Shown here: in pieces, positions 7,134 through 15,200 of the stretch | Numbering within the stretch: the first letter of the stretch is position 1 | Layout: every line of letters starts with the position of its first letter | Source of the DNA: DASUDX01 sp036275365 | GTDB lineage: Bacteria; Pseudomonadota; Gammaproteobacteria; Nevskiales; Nevskiaceae | NCBI GenBank assembly: GCA_036275365.1 | Contig: DASUDX010000111.1 | Span: 1 to 21,867, forward strand | Length of the DNA stretch: 21,867 nt | Direction of reading: 5' to 3' | Position numbers and translations under genes: made by a program | Notes under the pieces: generated by a model | Told to the model about the DNA's origin: nothing | What the model saw: only the letters and a program-made list of their open reading frames with translations | Databases searched by the model: none

Positions 7134-8378
7134 ATGCGCGGGCTTTACACCGGTCTCCTGCTGCTGCTGACACCGTTCATCCTGCTGCGCCTGTGGTGGC
7201 GCGGGCGGGTTCTGCCGGCCTATCGCCAGCGCATCGGCGAGCGCTTCGGCGCGGTGGCGGCCGCGCCCGGCGGCGTCGCGGTGTGGGTGCATGCGGTCTC
7301 GGTGGGCGAGTCGCTGGCCGCCCTGCCCCTGATCCGCGCGCTGGTGGACCGCCATGGCGAGGGCCAGGTCTGGGTCAGCACCACCACCCCCACCGGCTCG
7401 GAGCGGGTGCAGGCGGCGCTCGGCCCGCGGGTTCGCCACTCCTATGCGCCCTACGACCTGCCGGGTGCGGTGGTGCGCTTCCTCGACCGCGTGCGGCCGC
7501 GCCAGGTGGTGGTGATGGAAACCGAGCTGTGGCCCAACCTGTTCCATCAGCTGCGTCGGCGCGACATCCCGCTGTGGATCGCCAATGCCCGGCTCTCGCC
7601 GCGGTCCTATCGCGGCTACCAGCGCCTGCGCGGGGCGCTGGCCGAGGCGCTGCGCGGGGTGCGGGTGCTGGCGCAGAGCGAGGCGGATGCCGAGCGCTTC
7701 CGCGCACTCGGCGCGGTGACGGTGGAGGCGCTGGGCAATCTCAAGTTCGATGTCGAGGTGCCGGCGGCCCAGCAGGCGGCCGGCGCGGCGCTGCGGGCCC
7801 GGCTGGGCGCCGGCTTTGTCTGGGTGGCGGCCAGCACCCATGAGGGCGAGGAGGCCCTGGCGCTGGCCGCGCATCAGCGGCTGCTCGCCGAACAGCCGCA
7901 GGCGCGGCTGATCCTGGTGCCGCGCCACCCGCAGCGCTTCGAGGCGGTGGCGGCACGGATCCGCGCCAGCGGCCTGAGCAGTGCCCGCCGCAGCCAGGGC
8001 GAGGCTCCGGACGCCGCCGTGGTGCTGCTTGGCGACAGCATGGGCGAGATGTTCGTCTACCTCGCCGCGGCCGATCTCGCCTTCGTCGGCGGCAGCCTCG
8101 CGACGGCGGGCGGCCACAATGTGCTGGAACCGGCGGCGCTGGGCCGGCCGGTGCTGTTCGGGCCGGCGATGGACAACTTCCTCGCCGCCCGCGATCTGCT
8201 GCTGCAGGCCGGCGCGGCCGAGGAGGTGGCCGATGGCCCGGCGCTGAGCGCGGCACTGCGGCGGCTGGCCGCCGACCCGGCGCGGCGTGCGGCCATGGGC
8301 GCGGCCGGTCAGGCGGCGGTGGCCGCCAACCGGGGCGCCCTGCGCCGTCTGCTGGAACGACTGGAGAGGCCCGCGTGA
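7134..8378 (+). CDS. waaA: 3-deoxy-D-manno-octulosonic acid (Kdo) transferase
   Basis: A 414-residue inner-membrane-associated glycosyltransferase that adds Kdo from CMP-Kdo to lipid IVA, an essential step of lipid A-core assembly. The N-terminus (LYTGLLLLLTPFILLRLWWR, then GRVLPAYRQRIGERFG) matches WaaA, including the membrane anchor. The N-terminal-domain motif WVHAVSVGES (51-60) contains the presumed catalytic E59. ETELWPNL, the GNLKFD linker, and the C-terminal GGSL...GGHNVLEPAALGRPVLFGP nucleotide-sugar motif are all present. The length matches E. coli WaaA (425). The number of Kdo residues added cannot be told. Its TGA stop overlaps the GTG start of the exonuclease gene by four bases, linking an envelope gene to DNA-repair genes. 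Confidence 0.96.
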   Translation: MRGLYTGLLLLLTPFILLRLWWRGRVLPAYRQRIGERFGAVAAAPGGVAVWVHAVSVGESLAALPLIRALVDRHGEGQVWVSTTTPTGSERVQAALGPRVRHSYAPYDLPGAVVRFLDRVRPRQVVVMETELWPNLFHQLRRRDIPLWIANARLSPRSYRGYQRLRGALAEALRGVRVLAQSEADAERFRALGAVTVEALGNLKFDVEVPAAQQAAGAALRARLGAGFVWVAASTHEGEEALALAAHQRLLAEQPQARLILVPRHPQRFEAVAARIRASGLSSARRSQGEAPDAAVVLLGDSMGEMFVYLAAADLAFVGGSLATAGGHNVLEPAALGRPVLFGPAMDNFLAARDLLLQAGAAEEVADGPALSAALRRLAADPARRAAMGAAGQAAVAANRGALRRLLERLERPA

Positions 8379-9460
8379 ACGACTGCATCGTGCCGACCGA
8401 GCAGGGCCTGTACTGCCCGGCCGGCGATTTCCACATCGATCCCTGGCGCCCGGTGCCGCGGGCGGTGATCACCCATGCCCATGCCGACCACGCGCGCAGC
8501 GGGCACGGCCACTACTGGTGCTCGCGCGAGGGCCTGGCCCTGACCCGCGCCCGCATCGGCTACGGCGCCGGCATCACCGCGCTGGACTGGGGCAAGCCGC
8601 TGCGCTTCGGCGCTGCCGAAGTCTCCCTGCATCCGGCCGGCCATGTGCTGGGCTCGGCCCAGGTGCGGGTGGCGGTGGACGGCGAGGTCTGGGTGGTGAG
8701 CGGCGACTACAAGCGCGACCCCGACCCCACCTGCACGCCCTTCGAGGTGGTGCCCTGCGACACCTTCATCACCGAGGCGACCTTCGGCCTGCCGGTCTAC
8801 CGCTGGCCGGACACCCGCGACACCGCCCGCGAGATTCTCGACTGGTGGCGCGAGTGCAAGGCGCAGGGACAGACCGCGGTGCTGTTCTGCTACGCCCTGG
8901 GCAAGGCGCAGCGGCTGCTCGCGGAACTCGCCGCCCTGCGCGACGAGAGCGGCGGCCCGGCCACCACCGAGACGGTCTATCTGCACGGGGCGATGACCCC
9001 GCTGGTGAAGATCTATCGCGAGGCCGGCATCGCCATGCTGCCCACCGAGCCGGTGGGCAACCAGCCCAGGTTCTTCGACTGGCGCGGACGCCTGCTGCTG
9101 GCCCCGCCCGGCGCCTCGGGCACGCCGTGGATGAAGCGCTTCGCCCCCTACCGGACCGGCTTTGCCAGCGGCTGGATGGCGGTGCGCGGCTCGCGCCGGC
9201 GCGCCGCCTACGACCGCGGCTTCGTGCTCTCCGACCACGCCGACTGGCCCAGCCTGCTGCGCACCATCCGCGAGACCGGCGCGCGCCGCCTGCTGCCCAC
9301 CCATGGCAACACCGAGGCCCTGGTGCTGTGGGCGCGCGAGCAGGGGCTGGAGGCGCGGCCGCTGAAAACCGAGTACGAGGGCGAGCAGGGCAGCGCCAGC
9401 CCGGTCGAGGCGGTGGAGGAGCGCGACAGCCCCGCCGACGGCCGCGGCGGCGCCGGCTGA
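8375..9460 (+). CDS. Ligase-associated DNA exonuclease, metallo-beta-lactamase fold
   Basis: A 361-residue member of the metallo-beta-lactamase superfamily, of the type named ligase-associated DNA damage response exonuclease. The zinc motif HAHADH is at 34-39. HPAGHVLGSAQV (86-97) and the metal ligand D111 in SGDYKRDPDP follow. LSDHADWPSLL and THGN later are typical of the beta-CASP-like/CPSF-related group. It starts at GTG 8375, within the waaA stop (GTGA overlap), and its own TGA shares one base with the ligase ATG. The protein family is known to be encoded beside an ATP-dependent ligase and an Lhr-like helicase and is thought to process DNA ends. It should act in the cytoplasm with the ligase. 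Confidence 0.9.
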   Translation: MNDCIVPTEQGLYCPAGDFHIDPWRPVPRAVITHAHADHARSGHGHYWCSREGLALTRARIGYGAGITALDWGKPLRFGAAEVSLHPAGHVLGSAQVRVAVDGEVWVVSGDYKRDPDPTCTPFEVVPCDTFITEATFGLPVYRWPDTRDTAREILDWWRECKAQGQTAVLFCYALGKAQRLLAELAALRDESGGPATTETVYLHGAMTPLVKIYREAGIAMLPTEPVGNQPRFFDWRGRLLLAPPGASGTPWMKRFAPYRTGFASGWMAVRGSRRRAAYDRGFVLSDHADWPSLLRTIRETGARRLLPTHGNTEALVLWAREQGLEARPLKTEYEGEQGSASPVEAVEERDSPADGRGGAG

Positions 9461-11151
9461 TGCAGCGCTTCGCCGCGCTCTATGCGGCCCTGGACGCCGA
9501 GCGCGGCACCGAGGCCAAGCTCGCCGCCCTCACCGCCTATCTGGGCGATGCGACGATCGCCGAGGAGGATCGCGCCTGGGCGCTGTGGCTGCTGATGGGC
9601 CAGCGGCTCAAGCGGCTGGTGGCACCCACCCTGCTGCGCCGCTGGATCGGCGAGTTCTGCGCCCTGCCCGCGGCCCTGGTGGAGGAAAGCTATGCCCAGG
9701 TCGGCGATCTGGCCGAGACCCTGGCCCTGCTGGCGGTGGCCCATCGCGAACCGCCACCGGCGACGGCGCTGCCCGCCCTCTCCGCCGTGGTGGCCGAGCT
9801 GCAGGGTCTGGCCGGGGCCGGGGAGACGGTCCAGCGCGCCGCCCTGTTCCACTGGTGGCGGCACTGGCCGGGGCCGGCGCTGTTTCTGCTCGGCAAGCTG
9901 CTCACCGGGGCGCTGCGGGTGGGGGTCTCGGCCGGGCTCGCCGCGCGTGCGCTGGCGCGTCTGGCGGCCCTGCCCACCGAAACCCTGCAGCACCGCCTGA
10001 TGGGCGAGTGGCGGCCGGGCGCCGGCGTGCTGAGCCAGCTGCTGGCCGCCGAGCGTGGCGCGCGCGCCTCACCGGCCCAGCCCTATCCCTTCTATCTCGC
10101 CTCGCCGCTGGAGGAGGGACCGGACGGCCTCGGCGATCCCGCCGACTGGCAGCTGGAGTGGAAGTGGGATGGCATCCGCGGCCAGCTGATCCGCCGCGAG
10201 GGCCAGACCTTTCTGTGGAGCCGGGGCGAGGAGCTGCTCAACGGCCGCTTCCCGGAAATCGAGGCGGCCGCGGCGGCCCTGCCGGACGGCACCGTGCTGG
10301 ATGGCGAGATCCTCGCCTGGGCCGGCGCGGGGCCGCTGCCCTTCGCGCGCCTGCAGACGCGGATCCAGCGCCGCGCCCCGGGCCGGCGGGCGCTGGCCGA
10401 GGCGCCGGTGCGCTTCCTCGCCTACGACCTGCTCGAACACGCCGGCGAGGACTGGCGCGAGCGCCCGTTGCAGGCCCGGCGCGCCCAGCTCGAGCAGCTC
10501 GGCTGGCCGCATTGCTCGGAGCGGCTGGCGGTGCGCGACTGGGCCGAGGCGGCGGCGCTGCGCGAGCAGGCGCGCGCGCGCGGGGTGGAGGGCCTGATGC
10601 TCAAGCAGCACCAGAGTCCCTACCGGGCCGGGCGCCGGCGCGGCGCCTGGTGGAAGTGGAAGCTGGCGCCGATGACGGTCGACGCGGTGCTGGTCTACGC
10701 CCAGGCCGGCCATGGCCGGCGCTCGACGCTCTACACCGACTACACCCTGGCGCTGTGGGAGGGCGAGCAGCTGGTGCCGGTGGCCAAGGCCTACTCGGGG
10801 CTCACCGACGAGGAGCTGGCCGAGCTGGATCGCTGGATCCGCCGCCACACCCTGGAGAAGTTCGGACCGGTGCGGCGGGTGGCACCGGCGCAGGTGTTCG
10901 AGATCGCCTTCGAAGGCCTGCAGGCGAGCCCGCGCCACAAGGCGGGGCTGGCGCTGCGCTTTCCGCGCATCGCACGCTGGCGGCGCGACAAGCCGGCCGC
11001 CGAGGCCGACCGGCTGGAGACCCTGCGTCAGGGACTGGCCGGTGCGGTGACCGCCGCCTCGGCGGCGGTGGCCTCGCCCTCGGCCGCCGGCGCGGGTGCT
11101 TCCGGCGGCAGCGCCAGCAGCGAGTCCTCCAGCGCCTTGGACAGCGAGTAG
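9460..11151 (+). CDS. ATP-dependent DNA ligase of the ligase-associated DNA damage response module
   Basis: A 563-residue ligase. An N-terminal helical DNA-binding domain (about 1-200) is followed by the adenylation domain with motif I EWKWDGIRGQ; the AMP-accepting lysine is K235. Motifs LDGEILAW, EGLMLKQ and WWKWKLAP follow, then an OB-fold domain. It corresponds to the bacterial ATP-dependent ligases linked to an exonuclease and Lhr-type helicase (sometimes annotated cisplatin-damage-response ligase), and it adds to the NAD-dependent replicative ligase. The ATG at 9460 overlaps the exonuclease stop by one base (TGATG). The last about 33 residues are a low-complexity Ala/Ser/Gly tail beyond the expected family end, and residues about 523-563 are encoded opposite the 3' end of the DUF4340 gene, so the tail may be read-through after loss of an earlier stop. 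Confidence 0.92.
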   Translation: MQRFAALYAALDAERGTEAKLAALTAYLGDATIAEEDRAWALWLLMGQRLKRLVAPTLLRRWIGEFCALPAALVEESYAQVGDLAETLALLAVAHREPPPATALPALSAVVAELQGLAGAGETVQRAALFHWWRHWPGPALFLLGKLLTGALRVGVSAGLAARALARLAALPTETLQHRLMGEWRPGAGVLSQLLAAERGARASPAQPYPFYLASPLEEGPDGLGDPADWQLEWKWDGIRGQLIRREGQTFLWSRGEELLNGRFPEIEAAAAALPDGTVLDGEILAWAGAGPLPFARLQTRIQRRAPGRRALAEAPVRFLAYDLLEHAGEDWRERPLQARRAQLEQLGWPHCSERLAVRDWAEAAALREQARARGVEGLMLKQHQSPYRAGRRRGAWWKWKLAPMTVDAVLVYAQAGHGRRSTLYTDYTLALWEGEQLVPVAKAYSGLTDEELAELDRWIRRHTLEKFGPVRRVAPAQVFEIAFEGLQASPRHKAGLALRFPRIARWRRDKPAAEADRLETLRQGLAGAVTAASAAVASPSAAGAGASGGSASSESSSALDSE

Positions 11152-11939
11152 CGCACCCGCAGCTCCGGGTTCACCAGCTGCAGCTGCGGCTCGCGCGCGG
11201 CGATCAGCAGCCGCAGGCGCTGGCCATCGGCCAGGGTCAGGCGCACCTCGCCGGCATCGGCCGGCACCTCGCCCATCGCCCCGTTCCACATCGCCGCGGC
11301 CTTGCCCCACTCGGCGGCGAAGGTCTCCAGCCGGGTGGCGCTGGCCGCCGGCTGCTCGGGGCTGCGCCAGCCGCCCTCGGCGGTCTTCTCCACGGTCAGG
11401 CCCGGCACCTCGATGCGGGTCAGGCTCGCCGCCGGCGGCAGCAGCTCGCGCGCCACCAGATCGCTGTAGTCGGCATCCAGCGCCGCCGAGGGCGGGTCAT
11501 CGACCAGGGCCACGCGGCCATCGGGCAGAAGCACATAGCGGCGGTAGTTCAGCGTCTCGATGCCACCCAGGCCCAGCACAGTGTCATCGAGTTGCACGCG
11601 GTAGGCCGGCGGCGCCAGGCCCAGCTCGGCCAGATTGGCCACCGGTGCGGCGAGGGTCTTGCGGGTCTCCAGACCCGCCAGATTGAGAATGCCGGAGACC
11701 TCGAAGCGATCGGCCGCGGCGGCCACCGGCTCGATCAGGCGCCAGCCGCCGTCGGCCTGCTTCTCCAGCCGGATCGGCGGCTGGCCCGGATGCTCGAGGC
11801 GGATCTGGCGGATCGCCTCGCGATCCAGCGCGGTCAGCGGCGGGCCCTGGTCTTCGGTCTCGCGGTCGAACCAGGCCAGCGCGGCGAGGCCGCCGACCAC
11901 CACCACCAGTCCCAGATTGAGCAGCAGACGAGCATTCAT
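11028..11939 (-). CDS. DUF4340 domain-containing protein of the Gld-like ABC operon
   Basis: A 303-residue protein with one N-terminal membrane segment (about residues 5-22, LLLNLGLVVVVGGLAALAWF) and a mostly beta-rich periplasmic body containing the repeated layout ExxGQPPIRLEKQADGGWRLIEP / VEKTAEGGWRSPE typical of DUF4340. Its biochemical function is not known. DUF4340 genes usually follow ABC ATPase, permease and GldG-like genes, as here. GAGGAGGG precedes the ATG at 11939, and the gap from the GldG-like gene is 13 bases. The last about 30 residues (PAPAAEGEATAAEAAVTAP) are low-complexity and lie opposite the 3' end of the DNA ligase gene; the two coding regions overlap tail to tail by 124 bases. 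Confidence 0.85.
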   Translation of the reverse strand: MNARLLLNLGLVVVVGGLAALAWFDRETEDQGPPLTALDREAIRQIRLEHPGQPPIRLEKQADGGWRLIEPVAAAADRFEVSGILNLAGLETRKTLAAPVANLAELGLAPPAYRVQLDDTVLGLGGIETLNYRRYVLLPDGRVALVDDPPSAALDADYSDLVARELLPPAASLTRIEVPGLTVEKTAEGGWRSPEQPAASATRLETFAAEWGKAAAMWNGAMGEVPADAGEVRLTLADGQRLRLLIAAREPQLQLVNPELRVRYSLSKALEDSLLALPPEAPAPAAEGEATAAEAAVTAPASP

Positions 11940-11952
11940 CGGCGAGCCCTCC

Positions 11953-13341
11953 TCAGCGGCGACGGCGCAGCCACCAGCGGGTCAGGCCGAAGCCGAGCAG
12001 GCCCAGCGGCAGCACCAGGACAAAGCCCAGCCCCAGCGCCACCTGTGCCCACAGCGGCAGGAACAGGCTGGTGTCCGGCGCCTTGGGCAGATCGATGTTG
12101 AGCTGGCTGTCGCGCGCCGCCAGCCACTGCACCAGGTTCAGACCCAGCTGGCGGTTGGCCAGCTGGCCCAGGGTGGAATCGGCGAGGAAGTCGGCATCGC
12201 CGACCAGGGCGATGCGCTGCTGCTCGCGCGGCGCGGCCGGCGCCGTCTCGCCCTCGGCGGGCGCGGGCGTCGCGGCCGGACGGTCGCGGGTCAGGGTCAG
12301 GCCGATGGTCAGCGGGCCGGGCACATCGCCGGCGGCCTCGTCGAGCGTCACGGCCGAGCCGTCGAGCGCGGCGGTCTCCAGCCAGGCCTCGGGGCTGGAG
12401 GTGAGCATCGGCTGGGCGATCCAGCCGCGGTCCGGCACCACGCTCAGCGAGCGCACCAGCGGGAACAGGGTGAGATCGTCAACGCCGGTGGTCACCGGGT
12501 TGGGCGGATAGCCCAGGGCCACATACACGCCCGGGTGGTCCAGGCCCAGCAGCTGGTACTCCGGGAACACCGCATAGCCGTTCTGCCAGCGGATGCCCAG
12601 GGTCTCGGCCAGCGCCTCCAGCCCGGGCGGGTGGTCGGGGTCGGCCAGCCACAGCAGGTTGCCGCCGTTCTTCACATACTGGTCGATCAGCTCGATCTCG
12701 CCCGGCAGCAGGGCGCTGCGCGGGCTGGCCAGCACCAGCACCGCGGTGTTGTCCGGGATGCTCGGGTTCTGCACCAGGTTCAGGCCCTGCACCTTCAGGC
12801 CCTTGTCGCGCAGCAGGGCGGCGAAGGCGCTGTAGTCCGCCGCGTCACGGCCGCTGGTGGAGCGCTCGCCATGGCCCTCGACGAACACCACGAAGCTCTC
12901 GCCGGAGAAGGACAGCCGCTGCAGCGCGCCGGTGATCACCGGCTCGGAGAGCTGGCGCAGCTTCTCGCGGCGGCCCTGGTACTCGATCACCACCTCGCCG
13001 GCGGCACTGATCTCGTACTCCTTGACCTTGGCCGGCTGCGCGCCCGGATCGATGAACTCGATCTGGATGTCGGCCTTGAAGCGGCGGTACTGCTCGAGGA
13101 AGGACTCCACCGCCGCGCGCTCGGCGGCGCCGGGCTCGACGAAGGCCAGCACGCGGATCGGCTCGGGCATCGCCGCCAGCTGCTGGCGGCTGGCCTCGGT
13201 GAGGGTGTTGCGCTGGTTGACGGTCCAGTCCTGCTGCAGGTCGTAGCGCACCGACAGCCAGCCGAGCAGGCCGATCAGGGCCATCACCAGGACCGCGTTG
13301 AGAAGCTGCTGGAGCAGGGCGCTCTTGTTGTTGGGATTCAT
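11953..13341 (-). CDS. GldG-family ABC transporter auxiliary protein
   Basis: A 462-residue protein with an N-terminal transmembrane helix (about 10-28), a large periplasmic domain of the ABC_transp_aux/GldG type (for example TVNQRNTLTEASRQQLAAMP, IQIEFIDPGAQPAKVKEYEI, FVEGHGERSTSGRDAADYSA) and a C-terminal helix (about 432-455) followed by RWWLRRRR. GldG proteins work with an ABC ATPase and permease. In Bacteroidetes the set is tied to gliding and type IX machinery; in Proteobacteria the same four-gene set has no established role that I know. The start at 13341 has only a weak ribosome binding site, 12 bases after the permease stop, so coupling is likely. An acidic, proline/alanine-rich linker (about 350-365) sits before the final conserved segment. 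Confidence 0.88.
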   Translation of the reverse strand: MNPNNKSALLQQLLNAVLVMALIGLLGWLSVRYDLQQDWTVNQRNTLTEASRQQLAAMPEPIRVLAFVEPGAAERAAVESFLEQYRRFKADIQIEFIDPGAQPAKVKEYEISAAGEVVIEYQGRREKLRQLSEPVITGALQRLSFSGESFVVFVEGHGERSTSGRDAADYSAFAALLRDKGLKVQGLNLVQNPSIPDNTAVLVLASPRSALLPGEIELIDQYVKNGGNLLWLADPDHPPGLEALAETLGIRWQNGYAVFPEYQLLGLDHPGVYVALGYPPNPVTTGVDDLTLFPLVRSLSVVPDRGWIAQPMLTSSPEAWLETAALDGSAVTLDEAAGDVPGPLTIGLTLTRDRPAATPAPAEGETAPAAPREQQRIALVGDADFLADSTLGQLANRQLGLNLVQWLAARDSQLNIDLPKAPDTSLFLPLWAQVALGLGFVLVLPLGLLGFGLTRWWLRRRR

Positions 13342-13353
13342 GGCGCGGGGGCT

Positions 13354-14097
13354 TCAGTTGCGCTCGATGTCCAGCCGCAGCACGGTCAGCCAGAGGAAGA
13401 GCGCGGTGAACAGGAGGTAGTAGACGACATCGGAGAGATCGAACAGCCCGGTCACCAGGTTCTGGTAGTGGGTGACCAGGGACAGGTAGTCGAACAGCTC
13501 GGCATAGGGCAGATCGAACTGCGCCGGCAGCTTGAGCAGCCAGATCAGCAGCAGCAGGGCGAAGCTGCCGACCGCGGCGATGGTCGGCTCGCGGGTCAGC
13601 GAGGAGATGAACAGCCCCGCCGCGCCGAACGACATCATCAGCAGGAACAGGCCGAGCAGGCCGGCGCCGAGACGGCCGAGATCCAGCGGCACCACCGGCA
13701 GCAGCACCGCCGGCATCAGTGCCAGCAGGCCGACCACGGCGAGCACGAAGATCAGCAGGCCGCCGAACTTGCCGAGCACGATCTCGATCAGCGAGACCGG
13801 CGCCGAGGTGAGCAGGGTGAGCTGGCCGCCCTTGCGGTCCTCGGCGAACAGCCGCATGGTCATCAGCGGCATCACCAGCAGCAGCAGCAGCACGGCAAAG
13901 CCGTAGAGCCCGCTGCCGATGTAGTCGGAGACGCCGACATAGTCGTTGGCCATCTGCGAGTTCTCCAGGTACTGCAGGATCAGGCCGATGTAGACCCAGC
14001 CGAAGATCCCCTGCAGCACCGCGAGCACCGCCCAGGCCAGCGGCGAGACGAAGATCCGCCGCGTCTCGTGGCGGGCGATGGCGAACACGTTCCTCAT
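13354..14097 (-). CDS. ABC-2-type transporter permease of the Gld-like system
   Basis: A 247-residue inner-membrane protein with about six hydrophobic helices, in the ABC-2 permease family (GldF-like). The N-terminus MRNVFAIARHETRRIFVSPL is the usual cytoplasmic start, and FAEDRKGGQLTLLTSAPVS is the conserved coupling segment of this class. The ATG at 14097 overlaps the TGA of the ATPase gene by one base, and AAGGAGG lies within the ATPase 3' end, so expression is coupled. It should form the membrane channel with the ATPase upstream and the GldG-like and DUF4340 proteins downstream. The substrate is unknown. Confidence 0.92.
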   Translation of the reverse strand: MRNVFAIARHETRRIFVSPLAWAVLAVLQGIFGWVYIGLILQYLENSQMANDYVGVSDYIGSGLYGFAVLLLLLVMPLMTMRLFAEDRKGGQLTLLTSAPVSLIEIVLGKFGGLLIFVLAVVGLLALMPAVLLPVVPLDLGRLGAGLLGLFLLMMSFGAAGLFISSLTREPTIAAVGSFALLLLIWLLKLPAQFDLPYAELFDYLSLVTHYQNLVTGLFDLSDVVYYLLFTALFLWLTVLRLDIERN

Positions 14098-15032
14098 CAC
14101 GCGGCCTCCTTGAGCGCAGCGGCATCGCCGCTGGTGAGTTCGACGAAGATGTCCTCGAGGCTGCGGCGATCCTCGCGCAGTTCCAGCAGCCCGCGGCTGA
14201 CCAGGGCGCTGGCCAGGGCCGCGCGCGGATCGGCGCCCTCGGCCACCTCCAGCCGGTAGCGGCCCTGGTCGAGCACCTCCACGGTGGTCACCCCGGCCAC
14301 CGCGGTGAACAGCGCCGGCTCGGCGGGATCGCGCAGGCGCACCAGCAGGCGCTGGCTGAGGTGGGCGTCGATGGCGGCGTCGTACACGCAGCGGCCGCGG
14401 TTGACGATCATCACCCGGCTGCACACCGCCTGGATCTCCGGAAGGATGTGGCTGGAGAGGATCACGCTGTGGTTGCGGCCCAGCTCGGCGATCAGGCCGC
14501 GGATCTCGCGGATCTGGATCGGGTCGAGACCCACCGTGGGTTCGTCGAGGATGATCACCGGCGGCCGGTGGATGATGGCCTGGGCCAGCCCCACGCGCTG
14601 CTGGTAGCCCTTGGAGAGATTGCCGATCAGCCGCTGGCCGACCTCGGTCAGGCCGCAGTCGCGCTGGGCGTGGGCCACCGCCTCGGCCCGCGCGCGGGCG
14701 GGGATGCCGTGCAGGCTGGCGCAGTAGTGCAGGTACTCATCGACGGTGAGCTCCGGGTAGACCGGCGGCTGCTCGGGCAGATAGCCCAGCGCCTGCTTGG
14801 CGCGCTTGGGCGCCTCGCGCAGGCTCAGGCCCTCGATGCGCACCTCGCCGGCGCTGGGCGAGAGCGTGCCGGTGAGCATCTTCATGGTGGTGGACTTGCC
14901 GGCGCCGTTGGGGCCCAGCAGGCCGAGGATCTCGCCCTTGTGCAGGCTCAGGCTGAGGTCCTGGACGGCGGTGGTGCGGCCGTAGTGTCGCGTCAGCGCG
15001 CGCGCCTCGATCAGCGGTGCGTTCGGGTTCAT
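14097..15032 (-). CDS. ABC transporter ATP-binding protein of the Gld-like system
   Basis: A 311-residue ATPase. Walker A is GPNGAGKST (40-48), the ABC signature is LSKGYQQR (139-146, the SKGYxQR form typical of the GldA/drug-exporter type), Walker B is VIILDEP (159-165), and the switch histidine follows in ILSSHILPE. The C-terminal about 80 residues form the usual extension of the ABC-2 ATPases. I chose the ATG at 15032 (MNPNAPLIEARALTRHYG); an upstream in-frame extension is possible but would cross the probable promoter at 15110-15137. It is the first gene of the four-gene leftward operon. Confidence 0.94.
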   Translation of the reverse strand: MNPNAPLIEARALTRHYGRTTAVQDLSLSLHKGEILGLLGPNGAGKSTTMKMLTGTLSPSAGEVRIEGLSLREAPKRAKQALGYLPEQPPVYPELTVDEYLHYCASLHGIPARARAEAVAHAQRDCGLTEVGQRLIGNLSKGYQQRVGLAQAIIHRPPVIILDEPTVGLDPIQIREIRGLIAELGRNHSVILSSHILPEIQAVCSRVMIVNRGRCVYDAAIDAHLSQRLLVRLRDPAEPALFTAVAGVTTVEVLDQGRYRLEVAEGADPRAALASALVSRGLLELREDRRSLEDIFVELTSGDAAALKEAA

Positions 15033-15109
15033 GGGGTCTGGGACGGGTTCGGATTCCGCGGGGCCTGCGACCCGGGACGGGCCGCCAAGTTCCCGCGCAA
15101 CGGGCGCCG

Positions 15110-15137
15110 ATTGTACGAATCGAGCCGCCGCGGACAA
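15110..15137 (-). promoter_or_regulatory. Sigma-70-type promoter of the Gld-like ABC operon
   Basis: On the minus strand TTGTCC (15137-15132) and TACAAT (15115-15110) are separated by 16 bases. This gives a predicted start near 15103 and a leader of about 70 bases before the ATPase ATG. It is the best promoter match in the window. The same region also has to drive the rightward antiporter gene. Confidence 0.6.
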
Positions 15138-15200
15138 GCCGGGCGGAACGGTCTGCTAAGGTTCCGGGCATTTCCCCACCCCCGCCGGAGACCTCGATCC

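Noticed and set aside
8287..9459. In-frame N-terminal extension of the DNA ligase (391 codons)
   Set aside because: It lies wholly inside the waaA end and the exonuclease gene in another frame, is Arg/Pro/Ala-rich, and the ATG at 9460 gives the expected ligase N-terminus.
15033..15137. Upstream in-frame extension of the ABC ATPase to 15137
   Set aside because: The extension would begin at the -35 box of a good promoter and adds residues with no family match; the ATG at 15032 gives the standard N-terminus.
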